A stretch of DNA of 64,000 bases from Helicobacter cinaedi CCUG 18818 = ATCC BAA-847 (GCF_000155475.1 NZ_DS990391.1:569318-633317), one strand, 5' to 3'; positions 27,120 to 37,348 are shown, numbered from the stretch's first letter. A program made the numbers and translations. Notes: generated from the sequence alone by a model not told the origin.

Positions 27120-28202
27120 CTAGAAAAATGGCGAACGCACATAGGACAAAGTGTTATTTTCACGCAAAAAGTTTTCTAACTCACTGGGTGAAACAAGCTC
27201 TAAGTTAGCATTTAGCTCCTTTTGCATTTGTGCTAACGCCTTAAAAGTGCTAGGGTGCGGGTGGCAAATGGCTATGGCATAGCCCTTTTTCTTTGCTTTT
27301 TGGATAAGTGATTGAAGTTGCTTTTTGGTATAAGCGATATTTGTTTGATTATCTAAAAATATATCCCTTTGCATTATGAGCCGCTTTTGCTCTTTAGCGA
27401 GAATCTCACTTGCGGGATTAGGAATTGTAACACTATCAATAAACTTCAAATCAAGCTCATCAAAGACTTCTAACAGGTTTTTCATATCCGTTTTGCTTTG
27501 GGTAAATTTTGATCCGGTGTGATTATTAAGATACACAAGCTGTGGGAAGTCCTGCTTAATCTGCAGAATCTGCTCTTTTAAACTCTGCTTATCAATGCCA
27601 ACTTTTAAAGGCTCTAGCTCTTTTTGCATAAAATTTTGTGCCTCTAGGGGCAGGTGAATCATAAAAATTTTGCCATTTTGAATAACGCGTTTAGCGAGAT
27701 TTGGCGTTATACCATTATGGCGAGTTTTAGGAAAAATGGAGGGTGTGATATTAAGGGGCAAAGATTCTAAAGCCTTAATTTGAGAGAGCTTTGAAAGGTC
27801 GTCCATTATCAGTAAAACCTTTGGCTTTGAAGCAAGGGGCAGATTCTGCGAATTTTGCGTGTTGAGATTTTGTGGATTTTGTGGATTCTGTGATGTGGTC
27901 TTATTGTCAATCGTTGAACCTTGCGTGGGGCTTTGCGTATCATTTTGATTAAAGTCATTAGAATCTGCAGATTCTGTGTTATTCTCTCGTGTAGGCTTAT
28001 TGTGTTTCATCTCATCAAGCTCTATAAAATTATCCGAATGCAGTCTGTGAAATATTTGGCTAAAGCCCCGAATCAAAGGGTGGGCGATAACCTTAGAATC
28101 GCTCTTAGATTCTGCAAGGTTTGAGATAGAATCCGCCCTGCATAATGTAGCAGGTGTAAAAAGCGTAAAAACCCCACAAAGCACAAAAAGGCAAAATCTC
28201 AC
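27120..28202 (-). CDS. divergent polysaccharide deacetylase-family protein
   Basis: The 360-aa product starts with a signal peptide (residues 1-24). A long polar stretch rich in Asn, Gln, Ser and Thr then runs to about residue 130. The second half is a divergent polysaccharide-deacetylase fold: KVLLIMDDLSKLSQIKALES, IFMIHLPLEAQNFMQKE, LVYLNNHTGSKFTQ (NNHxGS motif) and AIAICHPHPST. This fits a secreted or periplasmic protein acting on cell-wall or surface sugars. The substrate is unknown. It lies between minE, whose stop adjoins its start, and dprA. The linker is full of GATTCT-encoded serine and aspartate. Confidence 0.82.
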   Translation of the reverse strand: MRFCLFVLCGVFTLFTPATLCRADSISNLAESKSDSKVIAHPLIRGFSQIFHRLHSDNFIELDEMKHNKPTRENNTESADSNDFNQNDTQSPTQGSTIDNKTTSQNPQNPQNLNTQNSQNLPLASKPKVLLIMDDLSKLSQIKALESLPLNITPSIFPKTRHNGITPNLAKRVIQNGKIFMIHLPLEAQNFMQKELEPLKVGIDKQSLKEQILQIKQDFPQLVYLNNHTGSKFTQSKTDMKNLLEVFDELDLKFIDSVTIPNPASEILAKEQKRLIMQRDIFLDNQTNIAYTKKQLQSLIQKAKKKGYAIAICHPHPSTFKALAQMQKELNANLELVSPSELENFLRENNTLSYVRSPFF

Positions 28203-28454
28203 TTATACATTCCTTGTCGTGATTTGTCCTAGCGTGATCTGTACTTCAAGGGTGGATATGTGGCTATTGCTATTTGTGCTAAAATGTATGTCGGTTGCTT
28301 TTGTGTATTTCTGCACCACTTGCAGAATCTCTTTTTGCATATCCTCAAGGTAGGGGATATTTGCGGTGCGTTCGTGGGATAGCACAAGTTTAAGCCGCTC
28401 CCTTGCGTTTGTCGCACTTTTTTGAGAGCCACCAAACATACCAAACAAATTCAT
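28203..28454 (-). CDS. minE: cell division topological specificity factor MinE
   Basis: The 83-aa protein has an amphipathic N-terminus ([20 protein letters not shown]) and the MinD-contact region [20 protein letters not shown], typical of MinE. It drives MinCD oscillation by stimulating MinD ATPase. It overlaps minD by 4 bp, which couples their translation. The next gene starts directly at its stop. Confidence 0.94.
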   Translation of the reverse strand: MNLFGMFGGSQKSATNARERLKLVLSHERTANIPYLEDMQKEILQVVQKYTKATDIHFSTNSNSHISTLEVQITLGQITTRNV

Positions 28455-29266
28455 TTAAATATCCTTTTTAATGCCCCTAGCATTCCCTCACTCTCTAAGC
28501 TCTCAAAAGGCACATCTACTCCAAGAATCCGCTTTGCGGTATTTGCGTATGATTTGGCACTTGGGGCTTGTGTATAGATAACCGGCTCACCATTATTTGT
28601 CGCACTCACAATCTTACTATCTTCAGGGATTAGCCCAATAAGTGGCAATGCCAAAATCCCAAGCACATCTTCCACGCTTAACATCTCGCCCTTTTTCACA
28701 AGCTCTGGCTTAATGCGGTTAATGATGATATGCTTTTGCACCTCTTCATTATTTTGTGCCTTATGGCTTTTTGCATCAATTATGCCTATCACCCTATCGC
28801 TATCCCGCACGGAGCTAACCTCTGGCGTTACCACGATTAATGCCCTATCCGCCCATAAAATCGCGTGTTCAAATCCCCCTTCAATCCCAGCTGGAGAATC
28901 TATCAGCACAAAATCAAACTTCTGCCTTAGCTCATCAATCAATACGCCAACCTTATCCTTATCAAGTATCGTCTTATCCTTTGTTTGCGAAGCGGGGAGA
29001 AAGTAGAGATTTTTTGTCTTTTTATGATTAATAAGGGCTTGGGAGAGATTACACTTGCCTTCCATTACATCAATCACATCATACACAATGCGATTTTCAA
29101 GCCCCAGAAGCATATCAAGATTCCTAAGCCCTATGTCAAAATCAACCGCCACAACCTTTTTATTCTCTTTTTCTATCTCTTGGGCTAGTCCCACGGCTAA
29201 GTTTGCCGTAGCGGTGGATTTCCCCACGCCGCCCTTGCCTGAAGTAATGGTAATAACCTGCGACAC
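28451..29266 (-). CDS. minD: septum-site determining ATPase MinD
   Basis: The 271-aa deviant Walker ATPase begins [20 protein letters not shown]. It has [20 protein letters not shown] and the switch region [18 protein letters not shown]. It should end in a membrane-targeting helix; here [11 protein letters not shown] provides the amphipathic end. MinD recruits MinC and MinE to the membrane to place the division septum. The upstream gene is an R-M endonuclease gene (29333), so minD is now separated from argG by that insertion. A 66-bp gap likely contains its own promoter. Confidence 0.95.
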   Translation of the reverse strand: MSQVITITSGKGGVGKSTATANLAVGLAQEIEKENKKVVAVDFDIGLRNLDMLLGLENRIVYDVIDVMEGKCNLSQALINHKKTKNLYFLPASQTKDKTILDKDKVGVLIDELRQKFDFVLIDSPAGIEGGFEHAILWADRALIVVTPEVSSVRDSDRVIGIIDAKSHKAQNNEEVQKHIIINRIKPELVKKGEMLSVEDVLGILALPLIGLIPEDSKIVSATNNGEPVIYTQAPSAKSYANTAKRILGVDVPFESLESEGMLGALKRIFK

Positions 29267-29332
29267 TCTCTCTCCTTAAAAATATTTAAAAACGAAAACG
29301 CTTATTGTAAGCATAAAAACTTTACAACCCAC

Positions 29333-29887
29333 TTATACCAAAAAAATATCTCTTAACTCATCAGCAAAATTTGCAATCGGCTTTAATTCTTTTAGATTCA
29401 ATGTCAGCTTAAGATTGACCTGATTGCCCGGATTCATCATTACAAGTTGCTTGTCTTTGTCATTAACTTCAATATATTCTTTTCTTAAGGTGTGATTATA
29501 GTGATAATCTTGCTTTTTATTCACAATATAATAATGCACACTTTGCGTTGTAATACCTAGTAAAATAATATAGTCATAATTGTATTTTGGATTAATTCCA
29601 TTAAATTGAAAAGTATTGTTATTTAAGCCTTTTCTTGCGGTTTTAATCTCCACTTTTTTACCACGAGAAAGCAGGTCAAACTCATCGTGGACAATTTCTT
29701 GTGGCAATTCATCAAGCGGTAGATTTAAGGCTTTAAACACTTCCTTAACAAATTTTTCTCCAATCTGCCCTATGGCATTGCCCTCAAAGTGCAAAATATT
29801 CTCAAAAATTCCGCTTTTTTGCTTCTTTTGCACTTCTTTATATTTTTGCTCTATAAGTTCTAATAAAAGTTTTTCTAAGTCCATCAA
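29333..29887 (-). CDS. putative type II restriction endonuclease (PD-(D/E)xK)
   Basis: The 184-aa protein has a probable PD-(D/E)xK core. A glutamate-bearing helix (GQIGEKFVKEVF, near 40-51) is followed by HDEFDLLSRGKKVEIKTAR, giving D71 and E80-x-K82. The rest is polar with no membrane segment. It overlaps the upstream methyltransferase by 4 bp, the usual arrangement for a methyltransferase/endonuclease pair. It should cut DNA at the site that its partner methylates. The recognition site cannot be read from the sequence, and similarity to a named enzyme is not recognised. Confidence 0.72.
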   Translation of the reverse strand: MMDLEKLLLELIEQKYKEVQKKQKSGIFENILHFEGNAIGQIGEKFVKEVFKALNLPLDELPQEIVHDEFDLLSRGKKVEIKTARKGLNNNTFQFNGINPKYNYDYIILLGITTQSVHYYIVNKKQDYHYNHTLRKEYIEVNDKDKQLVMMNPGNQVNLKLTLNLKELKPIANFADELRDIFLV

Positions 29888-30798
29888 AACCCCGCTTCAG
29901 CTAAAAGTTGAAAAATATGTGATTTGCCAATATGCCTACAACCATTTGTAGCAAGTGAGCTATACTTTATCCAATCTGCGTTCAAAAACAACTCATTAAG
30001 CTTTTCTTTTGGTGCATTGTCGTTATAAATAATCGCCACTCCGCTTTTATATTTAACCCCAGAAAAATCCTTTACCACTGCATTTTCTTTAAAAAAAGTG
30101 CTAGAGAGATAAAAATTAGCTTTTTTGTTAAAAATCCACTCCTTTCCACACTCTCTATTTTTCGCTAAAGATACCGTTACTACTTTTAGAATCTTACTAA
30201 AAGGTTCTTGCTTTTCTTTTTGAGCATACCAGCTAAATTCTTGCCTCTCACTTTTATAATCTTTACTCCAAATTTGAAAGCAACATTTTACATCTTTTTC
30301 CCTACCACTTTCAAGATAAAAAGAATTATGTGGCAAAGCTTCTTCATAGAGTAAATGAAAATCTTTTATGCGGTAACGCACTGAGCCTTTGCCCAAGCTT
30401 TGAAAAAACATCGGCAAAATAAAACACACAAAATCCGCATTTTTAGAATGCTTAATAAACTCTAAGGCTAACACTCCACGATGCCCAAAAGGCGGATTTC
30501 CTATCACAATAAGGGGCTTTTTAGGCAACTCAAATTGCAAATAATCGCCTTGTAAAATATCAAATTTACTTGCATTTATATCAATACCGATTCTATTTTC
30601 AGGCAAAAGCGAATAAAAACACCCATCACCAACACTTGGTTCTAGCCAAGTGTATTTATCTAAATTTTCATACTTTGCTATGATTTTTTTAGTTTTTTCA
30701 AAAAGCATTTTGGCAATCTCTGGCTTTGTAAAATAGGCGTCAAAGTGATTATTGAGATTCTTTCTCATCACTCCGCCATTGACATAATGCAGAGTCAT
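29884..30798 (-). CDS. DNA adenine methyltransferase of a type II R-M system
   Basis: The 304-aa protein has a SAM-binding motif, TWLEPSVGDGCFYSLL (residues 50-65). The catalytic motif is IVIGNPPFGHRGVLALEF (NPPF at 101-104), which is typical of N6-adenine methyltransferases. The ATG at 30798 follows a very strong GGAGGTAGGAGCA site. That site lies within the last codons of argG, so translation is coupled to argG. The endonuclease gene follows with a 4-bp overlap. Together they form a compact R-M cassette between argG and minD. Confidence 0.82.
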   Translation of the reverse strand: MTLHYVNGGVMRKNLNNHFDAYFTKPEIAKMLFEKTKKIIAKYENLDKYTWLEPSVGDGCFYSLLPENRIGIDINASKFDILQGDYLQFELPKKPLIVIGNPPFGHRGVLALEFIKHSKNADFVCFILPMFFQSLGKGSVRYRIKDFHLLYEEALPHNSFYLESGREKDVKCCFQIWSKDYKSERQEFSWYAQKEKQEPFSKILKVVTVSLAKNRECGKEWIFNKKANFYLSSTFFKENAVVKDFSGVKYKSGVAIIYNDNAPKEKLNELFLNADWIKYSSLATNGCRHIGKSHIFQLLAEAGF

Positions 30799-30803
30799 TG
30801 CTC

Positions 30804-32009
30804 CTACCTCCTGCTTTTCCCAGCGATGATAAAACGCAAGGCGTTTAGCTTAATAAACCCTGCGGCGTCCTTTTGATTATATACAGAATCTTCCTCAAAG
30901 GTGCTGTATGCGGCGTTAAAGAGTGAGTTTTTAGACTCTCTTCCTACGACAATCACATTGCCTTTATACAGCTTTAAAGACACCACGCCACTCACACGCT
31001 CTTGTGTCTTATCAATCAATGCTTGAAGTGCCTCTCGCTCCGGGCTAAACCAGTAGCCATTGTAGATTAACTCCGCATAGCGAGGCATAATAGAATCTTT
31101 TAAATGCGCTTCCTCTCTATCAAGGCATAGTGATTCTATCGCACGATGCGCCTTTAGATATATCGTGCCACCGGGCGTTTCATAGCAGCCACGAGACTTC
31201 ATACCCACATAGCGATTTTCTACTAAATCAAGCCGCCCTATGCCGTGTTTGCCCCCTAGCTCATTGAGTTTCGCCCAGAATCTTGCCGGGCTTAATCTCT
31301 CTCCATTAATCGCCACGCCATCACCCTTTTCAAACTCAAGCTTGATAGATTCAGGCTCATTTGGTGCGTTCATCGGTGAGACACTCCAACGCCACATATC
31401 CTCTTCAGGCTCAGCATTTGGATCTTCTAGAATCTGCCCTTCATAGCTGATATGAAGCAGGTTTGCGTCCATTGAGTATGGCGATTTATTAGGCTTTTTC
31501 TCAATGCTAATACCAGCAGATTCCGCATAGGCTAAAAGCTTTTCTCGGCTGTTTAGCTCCCACTCACGCCAAGGGGCGATGACTTTTATATCAGGGTTTA
31601 GCGCATACGCTCCAAGCTCAAATCGCACTTGATCATTGCCCTTGCCCGTTGCGCCGTGTGCTACTGCGTCCGCTCCAACGGCTTTTGCTATCTCTACAAG
31701 CCGCTTTGCTATCAAAGGTCGCGCGATACTTGTGCCTAGCAGATATTCGCCCTCATAAATGGTATTTGCCCGAAACATAGGAAACACAAAGTCCTTGATA
31801 AACTCTTCTCTCAAGTCCTCAATGAAAATATTCTCACTCTTAATGCCAAGCTTTAAAGCCTTAGCCCTTGCGGGCTCTACTTCCTCTCCCTGCCCAATAT
31901 CTGCGGTGAAAGTTACCACCTCGCAGTTGTAATTATCCCCAAGCCACTTTAAAATCACGCTTGTATCAAGCCCACCGCTGTATGCCAAAACGACTTTTTT
32001 AATTGCCAT
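30804..32009 (-). CDS. argG: argininosuccinate synthase
   Basis: The 401-aa enzyme joins citrulline and aspartate with ATP in arginine synthesis. I start at 32009, where GGGAGAGAATTATG gives the ribosome-binding site; the open frame runs 16 codons further upstream. Motifs are [18 protein letters not shown] (PP-loop ATPase) and [56 protein letters not shown] and [10 protein letters not shown] follow. Its 3' end carries the ribosome-binding site of the R-M methyltransferase, which is odd for a housekeeping gene and points to insertion of the cassette. Confidence 0.96.
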   Translation of the reverse strand: MAIKKVVLAYSGGLDTSVILKWLGDNYNCEVVTFTADIGQGEEVEPARAKALKLGIKSENIFIEDLREEFIKDFVFPMFRANTIYEGEYLLGTSIARPLIAKRLVEIAKAVGADAVAHGATGKGNDQVRFELGAYALNPDIKVIAPWREWELNSREKLLAYAESAGISIEKKPNKSPYSMDANLLHISYEGQILEDPNAEPEEDMWRWSVSPMNAPNEPESIKLEFEKGDGVAINGERLSPARFWAKLNELGGKHGIGRLDLVENRYVGMKSRGCYETPGGTIYLKAHRAIESLCLDREEAHLKDSIMPRYAELIYNGYWFSPEREALQALIDKTQERVSGVVSLKLYKGNVIVVGRESKNSLFNAAYSTFEEDSVYNQKDAAGFIKLNALRFIIAGKSRR

Positions 32010-32090
32010 AATTCTCTCCCTTTGATGTGATGTGAATACAGAATCTAGACCACGCATTATAATGAAAATTTTGCCTTTTGTGTGAAAAAT

Positions 32091-32408
32091 CTATCCCAAC
32101 GCCTTTAATCCCACGCTAGAAGCGATAATCACACATACGCAAAAAAGCTTCAAAAATGACTTATCCTCTTTAAAAAACACAATCCCCACAAGCACACCAC
32201 CAGCCGCACCAATGCCCGTCCATATCGCATACGCCACGCCCATAGAAATCTCTTGCATAGCAATAGATAGGCAGGTAAAGCTCCCTGCAAAAATCAGTGC
32301 AAGACATAAGATATAGATTTTATTTTTGGTATCGATGAGCTTTTTCATCGTCCATACACCAGCGATTTCAAACGCCCCAGCAATAAAAAGTAAAATCCAA
32401 GATAGCAT
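32091..32408 (-). CDS. small multidrug resistance (SMR) family protein, short partner
   Basis: The 105-aa protein has four membrane helices. It starts with MLSWILLFIAGAFEIAGVWT, which carries the SMR glutamate (E15) used for proton and drug exchange. GVAYAIWTGIGAAGGVLVGI follows near residues 57-76. SMR proteins pump cations such as quaternary ammonium compounds or guanidinium. It is paired with the next longer SMR gene (start codon meets stop), so a heterodimeric efflux pump of the paired-SMR type is likely. Confidence 0.88.
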   Translation of the reverse strand: MLSWILLFIAGAFEIAGVWTMKKLIDTKNKIYILCLALIFAGSFTCLSIAMQEISMGVAYAIWTGIGAAGGVLVGIVFFKEDKSFLKLFCVCVIIASSVGLKALG

Positions 32409-32929
32409 TATTTATCCTTTGTAGAATCTGTATTAGAAGCCCTAGATTCAGCTTTTTTTGAACCATTTTTAGAATCTTGCTTAATATTGTGTTGAAAATC
32501 CTGCGTATCGCTAGATTCTATAAACAAAGATTCTAGCTCTTGGGGTAAATGATCGTGTATGTCTTGTGCGGTTTTACTCTCTTTGACGCTACATTTTAGC
32601 CCCAACACTCCAAGCATAAGCGTTGAGATAAGAGCGATTTTTATGAGTGATGCCTCCTCGCCAAATAGCACAATTTCAGCGATCACCACACCACCCGTGC
32701 CAATGCCAACAAACACACTATACACAATGCTAACCTCTAGCCTTTTCATCGCTAGAACCGCACAAGTAAAGGAAAAAGCAATGCCAACACCGGTCAAAGC
32801 TTTTAGCGGTAGTGTGTCGGCATACTTTAGCCCACTCACCCACGCTACTTCACAAATCCCACCAATAAGGATTAAAAGCCACGCTAGATTTTTACCCATA
32901 GTGATTTTTGTGTTGATTTTTTGAATCAT
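32408..32929 (-). CDS. SMR family protein, long partner with C-terminal tail
   Basis: I place the start at 32929, where GAAAGGGTAAAA precedes the ATG; a TTG at 32950 gives seven more residues. The first 105 or so residues are a full SMR domain with LLILIGGICEVAWVSGLKYA (the glutamate is present) and SIVYSVFVGIGTGGVVIAEI. The last 60 residues are a polar tail rich in Ser, Asp and Lys (HLPQELESLFIESSDTQDF). Such a tail is unusual for this family and is encoded partly by GATTCT/AGAATC words. It is the first gene of the pair. Confidence 0.85.
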   Translation of the reverse strand: MIQKINTKITMGKNLAWLLILIGGICEVAWVSGLKYADTLPLKALTGVGIAFSFTCAVLAMKRLEVSIVYSVFVGIGTGGVVIAEIVLFGEEASLIKIALISTLMLGVLGLKCSVKESKTAQDIHDHLPQELESLFIESSDTQDFQHNIKQDSKNGSKKAESRASNTDSTKDK

Positions 32930-33034
32930 TTTTACCCTTTCAACTCCCAAAATACACCCGCAATTCTAGCCTTTGCGTATTAATCATTTTTAATCATAAT
33001 CATTTGTAAGAATACTAACCCACAAGGCTACATA

Positions 33035-34120
33035 ATGACTACACAGCAAGATACATCATACAACCACCGCTCTTATGGCACAAGTGTGCGGAAATACAAA
33101 CAAGATTCTAAGCCAGATTCACTAAATCACACAGAATCTAAACATTCCACAACACAGAAGCAAGACAAGCATAAAGCACAGATTCTAGCCTTAAAACACG
33201 CCCTTAAGACAGATTCTAAAAAAGCCGCACAAAAAGAGCAGTTTGTCCTTAAAGTCTCAATGTATAGTGCGTTAATCCTAGCGATTTTTGGCATTAGCTT
33301 TGGAATCTTTGTCAAATCTATGGCGGTGATTTTTGATGGCTTTGTAGCGTTAATTAGCGTGGGGCTTGGGGCTTTAAGCGTGATTACTTCTCGCTACATT
33401 TATAAAGAAGATGATGATATTTTTCAATACGGCTATGTCCGCTTTGAGCCTATGGTAAATCTCTTTAAATCCCTTGTGCTAGTCTTTGTGTGCGTGTATG
33501 CTTTTATAAACGCTTTGCAGAGTATCATTCACGGCGGCTATGCGGTGGAGCTTGGCGGGGCGGTGGCGTATAGTCTGTGTGCGTTTGTGTTTTGTGCGAT
33601 TTTGTTTATTTATACGCTGTTTTACACGCGACTTTTAGAATCTGATTTGATTAAAGTGGATAATACGGAGTGGAAGATTGACTGCGTGCTGTATTTGGGG
33701 GCATTGGGGGCTTTTGGTGTGATTTATTTCTTACTTAGTCCTAAGAGTGCTTTAGCGATGTATGTTGATCCCTTGCTTTTAGCGGTGCTATCGTTAATGC
33801 TGTGTGTCTCGCCTATCCGCATAGCCATTGCGAATTTTAAAGATTTGATTATGGTTGCCCCAAGTGAGATTGATTCTAAAATCACGCAGATTATGGAATC
33901 TTTGAGTAAAGATTTTGGCTTTAGCGATTATGATACGCATGTGGCGAAATCGGGGCGATTCTATATGGTGGAAGTCAATATCTTAATAGATAAAAATTCC
34001 AAGATTAGCTCGGTAGCGGAGTTTGATTCTGTGCGTGATAGGATTGAAAAATCCCTTGATATTCCAAGCTATAAGATTTGGCTATCTGTAAGCTTTACAG
34101 GGAATGCGAAATGGTTGTAG
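33035..34120 (+). CDS. cation diffusion facilitator (CDF) transporter
   Basis: The 361-aa protein starts with about 70 polar residues rich in Ser, Lys and Asp. A CDF membrane domain follows: VKSMAVIFDGFVALISVGLG around residue 90 and YVRFEPMVNLFKSLVLVF around 132. The C-terminal cytoplasmic domain has MVEVNILIDKNSKISSVAEF. CDF proteins export Zn, Fe, Mn or Co. In the first metal-site helix the usual H/D-x-x-x-D appears as FDGFVA without the second aspartate, so the metal site may be altered. It stands alone, between the SMR pair and the type I R-M cluster. Confidence 0.82.
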   Translation: MTTQQDTSYNHRSYGTSVRKYKQDSKPDSLNHTESKHSTTQKQDKHKAQILALKHALKTDSKKAAQKEQFVLKVSMYSALILAIFGISFGIFVKSMAVIFDGFVALISVGLGALSVITSRYIYKEDDDIFQYGYVRFEPMVNLFKSLVLVFVCVYAFINALQSIIHGGYAVELGGAVAYSLCAFVFCAILFIYTLFYTRLLESDLIKVDNTEWKIDCVLYLGALGAFGVIYFLLSPKSALAMYVDPLLLAVLSLMLCVSPIRIAIANFKDLIMVAPSEIDSKITQIMESLSKDFGFSDYDTHVAKSGRFYMVEVNILIDKNSKISSVAEFDSVRDRIEKSLDIPSYKIWLSVSFTGNAKWL

Positions 34121-34270
34121 GGTGCAAAAATTTAGCTTATTTGATAGCAAAGATTCTAAGTGCGAGACTTTGGAATATGTTCTAAATGAAGTAATAGAAT
34201 CCGCCCCCTTAGCCCCACTTGCAAAAAACTAAGATTCTATATTCGTTAGCCAACATTTGCTTATTTGTGA

Positions 34271-37200
34271 TTATTTCTCCCCCATAAGCTCTTGTGCGAT
34301 AAGCTCGGCTTGTTTGATGGCATTATCTACGCCTAGCTGTATGCTATTTGGCGGATAGCCGTATTTCTTTAGCACCTTTTTCACCGCAAGTCTTAGCTCT
34401 GCCCTCACACTCTCACGCAAAGTCCAATCAAGCGTAACATTCTCTTTAATCGTAAAAAATACCGCTTTGCTTAGCTCACGCAGTTTCTCTACGCCCATAA
34501 TCTCTTCTACTTCCTTAAACTCACTCAATGCTTCATAAAAGGCGTATTCATAATCGCTTAAGCCTGAATCTTGCTTTTTCTCATCACTTGCGATGAGTTC
34601 TTGGCTTAGCTCTATTAGCTCTTCAATGACTTTTGCAGCGTCTATGAGTTTATTTTGATATTGCATTAGAATCTGATGAAGTTTTTCATACAAACCTTTG
34701 CTTTTTAGCTCTTTTGGGATTCGTGCTTGCAGCTCGTCATTTAAGAGTTTGCGTAAAGTCTCTAGTGCGATATGTGGATATTTATAATGTCTCATACCCT
34801 CTAAAAACTCATTTGAAAGGATAGAGATATTTTCTGTTTTAATTTGACTTTTATCTAAAATATCTATCATACCCTCACTTACTAGCTCTTTGTCAATGAC
34901 TTGCTTAATAAGGCTTTGTTTGAGTGCATTATCAGCTTGGGCTTTGGAGTATTCACTCTTTTTAATGCGATTTTTTAGCAACTCAAAAAAGGCAATTTCT
35001 TTTGAAAGCTTTTGTATCTCATCATTTGGTAGCACCATAATATAGGCTTTCACTAGCTTTACCACTTCATCTAAAAATCGCTTTTTTAACTCTTCATCAC
35101 TTAAAATCTTATCTGTGATTTGTGAGAGTAAGTCAAGCTTGCCCCTTGTGTCTGCTTGAAAATACCCCATATACTCAAAGCCGTGCAACATTTGCTTTAA
35201 TACTTCGTGCTTTTCATAGACGACTTCTACTAGCTTTTGCTTATCTACAAGGAAGTTTTGCGATTTACCCTGTGTGTAAAACTGCAGGGCTTTTTGGAGT
35301 TCTGCCATAATGCCTATATAATCTACGATTAAGCCAGAGGGCTTGTCCTTATACACGCGATTTACCCTTGCGATTGCTTGCATAAGGGTGTGTCCTTTCA
35401 TAGGTTTGTCAATATAGAGTGTATGCAAGGGTGGTGCGTCAAAGCCTGTTAGCCACATATCACAAACGATGATAAACTCTAGGCAGTCATTTATATCATT
35501 TGCCCTATTTGCGATATATCTTTGCTCTTCTTTGCTTGTGTGAAACTTTGATAGCTTTGCACCATCACTTGCACTTGAAGTGATGATGACCTTTGCCCTG
35601 CCTGTTGTGTAATCATCACTATGCAAACTTGGCTCAAGCCCTACTAGCTCATTATACAAATCCACGGCAATTTCTCTGCTAGAACACGCTATCATTGCCT
35701 TGCCTTTAAGCTTTTCTTTTCTCGCGTTAAAATGCTCTAAAATATCTTTGGCAATGTTTTTTAATCGCTCTTTTGCCCCGATAATATCTTGCAGCTTTAA
35801 GAGACTGCCTTGCGTGTTATCTGTATCAAAAGATTCTATAAGCTTTTTGCCCTCTTCGCTTAGATGAAGCTTTGCTAAACGACTTTCATAAAATAAAGGC
35901 AGGGTTGCACCATCATCTACGGCTTTTTGAAAATCATAAATGTCTATATAGTCTCCAAACACATTTCGCGTATTTGCATTATCTTTTTCTAGCGGTGTGC
36001 CACTAAAGCCTATATAAGTAGCATTCGGCAGGGCATCGCGGACATTTTGTGCGTAACCATAGGCAAGGGATTCACTACGCAGTCTTGCACTAAAGCCATA
36101 TTGTGTGCGGTGGGCTTCATCAGCAATGACGATAATATCTCCCCTTTGGCTTAAAAGCTCAAAGCGTTCGTTTTCATCTCTAAACTTTTGCATTGTGCTA
36201 AAGATTATCCCGCCTTTTCTTTGCTTAAAAGTTTCTTTTAACTCTTTTGTGCTTTCACACTGCAAGGGCTTTGTTTGTAAAAGTGTGCTTGACTTTGCAA
36301 AGGTATTAAAGAGTTGATTATCTAAATCCGTCCTATCTGTGAGTAGTAAAAGCGTGGGGTTATTAAGCTCTTTTAGGGCTTTAGCACAGAAAAACACCAT
36401 TGATAGACTTTTGCCACTGCCTTGAGTGTGCCATACTACACCGCCTTTTTTGTTTGTTTCACTGCTTTGCATAGCCTTTCTGGCACTCTCTATTGCCTTA
36501 TTTACAGCATAGTATTGATGATATGCGGCGATCTTTTTATTGAGTTTAGATTCTTTATAGCCTTGTGTATCTTGTGTATAGCTTTGCTCATAAGTGATAA
36601 AATAGCGTAAGAAATCAAGTAACACGCAAGGCTTTAATACTTCGCAAATATCCACGACACGCGTATTTTCACTTAGCATATCCCCTTGCCCCTGCCATTT
36701 TAGAAAGCGTGTAAAGTCTGCATTCAAACTACCGAGCCTAGAATCTACCCCATCGCTTATGATACACAACGCATTTGGGATAAACAGCTCTTTTGCCTTT
36801 TCCTTATAGGTTTCTATCTGCAAATATGCTTTGTGTAAATCTGCGTTTATATCAAGCGGGTGTTTTAGCTCACATAGCACCAAAGGCACTCCATTGACAA
36901 ATACCAAAATATCACATCGCACAGAATCTTTGGGGCTAAATACAAACTGATTGAGTGCTAAAAAGGCGTTATTTTCTACATTCTCAAAGTCTAGTAACTC
37001 TAGGTTAATCCCCCTTTGCTCACTATTTACCATTGCCTCTAGTGTAATGCCACCTATCAAGTATGCGTGCATTTTCGCATTAGCACTCATTAAGTCTTCT
37101 TCATCGCTTAAGGCTAGAATCTTTTTATACGCTTCAAGGGCTAAATGCTCTTTTTGCTCCAAGCTTAAAAAGTCATAATTGCTTTTAGATTCAAAGTTTA

Positions 37201-37348
37201 TACGCATAATAGAATCTAAAAATATCTCTTTTATAATCCATTCATCTTTTTTCCTTACGACTTCTTTTGCATTTTTGCATTCATAGCCAAAACTCCCCAA
37301 AGTCTCTAATAATAGCTCTTCTATGCTCTCTTCGTTAATTTTTGACAT
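34271..37348 (-). CDS. hsdR: type I restriction endonuclease subunit R
   Basis: The 1025-aa motor/nuclease subunit has a PD-(D/E)xK nuclease near the N-terminus (D146, then E160-x-K162 in VPLVLCELKHPLD). Walker A is VVWHTQGSGKSLSM at about 305-318. DEAH is at 410-413 in IVIADEAHRTQYG, followed by YIGFSGTPLE and later IARVNRVYKDKPSGLIVDY (helicase motif VI). It translocates and cuts DNA away from an unmethylated HsdS-defined site. It is the last gene of the cluster and overlaps the PIN-protein gene by 14 bp. The size is normal and the frame intact. Confidence 0.96.
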   Translation of the reverse strand: MSKINEESIEELLLETLGSFGYECKNAKEVVRKKDEWIIKEIFLDSIMRINFESKSNYDFLSLEQKEHLALEAYKKILALSDEEDLMSANAKMHAYLIGGITLEAMVNSEQRGINLELLDFENVENNAFLALNQFVFSPKDSVRCDILVFVNGVPLVLCELKHPLDINADLHKAYLQIETYKEKAKELFIPNALCIISDGVDSRLGSLNADFTRFLKWQGQGDMLSENTRVVDICEVLKPCVLLDFLRYFITYEQSYTQDTQGYKESKLNKKIAAYHQYYAVNKAIESARKAMQSSETNKKGGVVWHTQGSGKSLSMVFFCAKALKELNNPTLLLLTDRTDLDNQLFNTFAKSSTLLQTKPLQCESTKELKETFKQRKGGIIFSTMQKFRDENERFELLSQRGDIIVIADEAHRTQYGFSARLRSESLAYGYAQNVRDALPNATYIGFSGTPLEKDNANTRNVFGDYIDIYDFQKAVDDGATLPLFYESRLAKLHLSEEGKKLIESFDTDNTQGSLLKLQDIIGAKERLKNIAKDILEHFNARKEKLKGKAMIACSSREIAVDLYNELVGLEPSLHSDDYTTGRAKVIITSSASDGAKLSKFHTSKEEQRYIANRANDINDCLEFIIVCDMWLTGFDAPPLHTLYIDKPMKGHTLMQAIARVNRVYKDKPSGLIVDYIGIMAELQKALQFYTQGKSQNFLVDKQKLVEVVYEKHEVLKQMLHGFEYMGYFQADTRGKLDLLSQITDKILSDEELKKRFLDEVVKLVKAYIMVLPNDEIQKLSKEIAFFELLKNRIKKSEYSKAQADNALKQSLIKQVIDKELVSEGMIDILDKSQIKTENISILSNEFLEGMRHYKYPHIALETLRKLLNDELQARIPKELKSKGLYEKLHQILMQYQNKLIDAAKVIEELIELSQELIASDEKKQDSGLSDYEYAFYEALSEFKEVEEIMGVEKLRELSKAVFFTIKENVTLDWTLRESVRAELRLAVKKVLKKYGYPPNSIQLGVDNAIKQAELIAQELMGEK

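Noticed and set aside
34122-34232. A 36-codon frame (GTG start) between the CDF gene and hsdR
   Set aside because: It has no ribosome-binding site, no family resemblance and a composition driven by GATTCT words. It may be a remnant, but I cannot support it as a gene.
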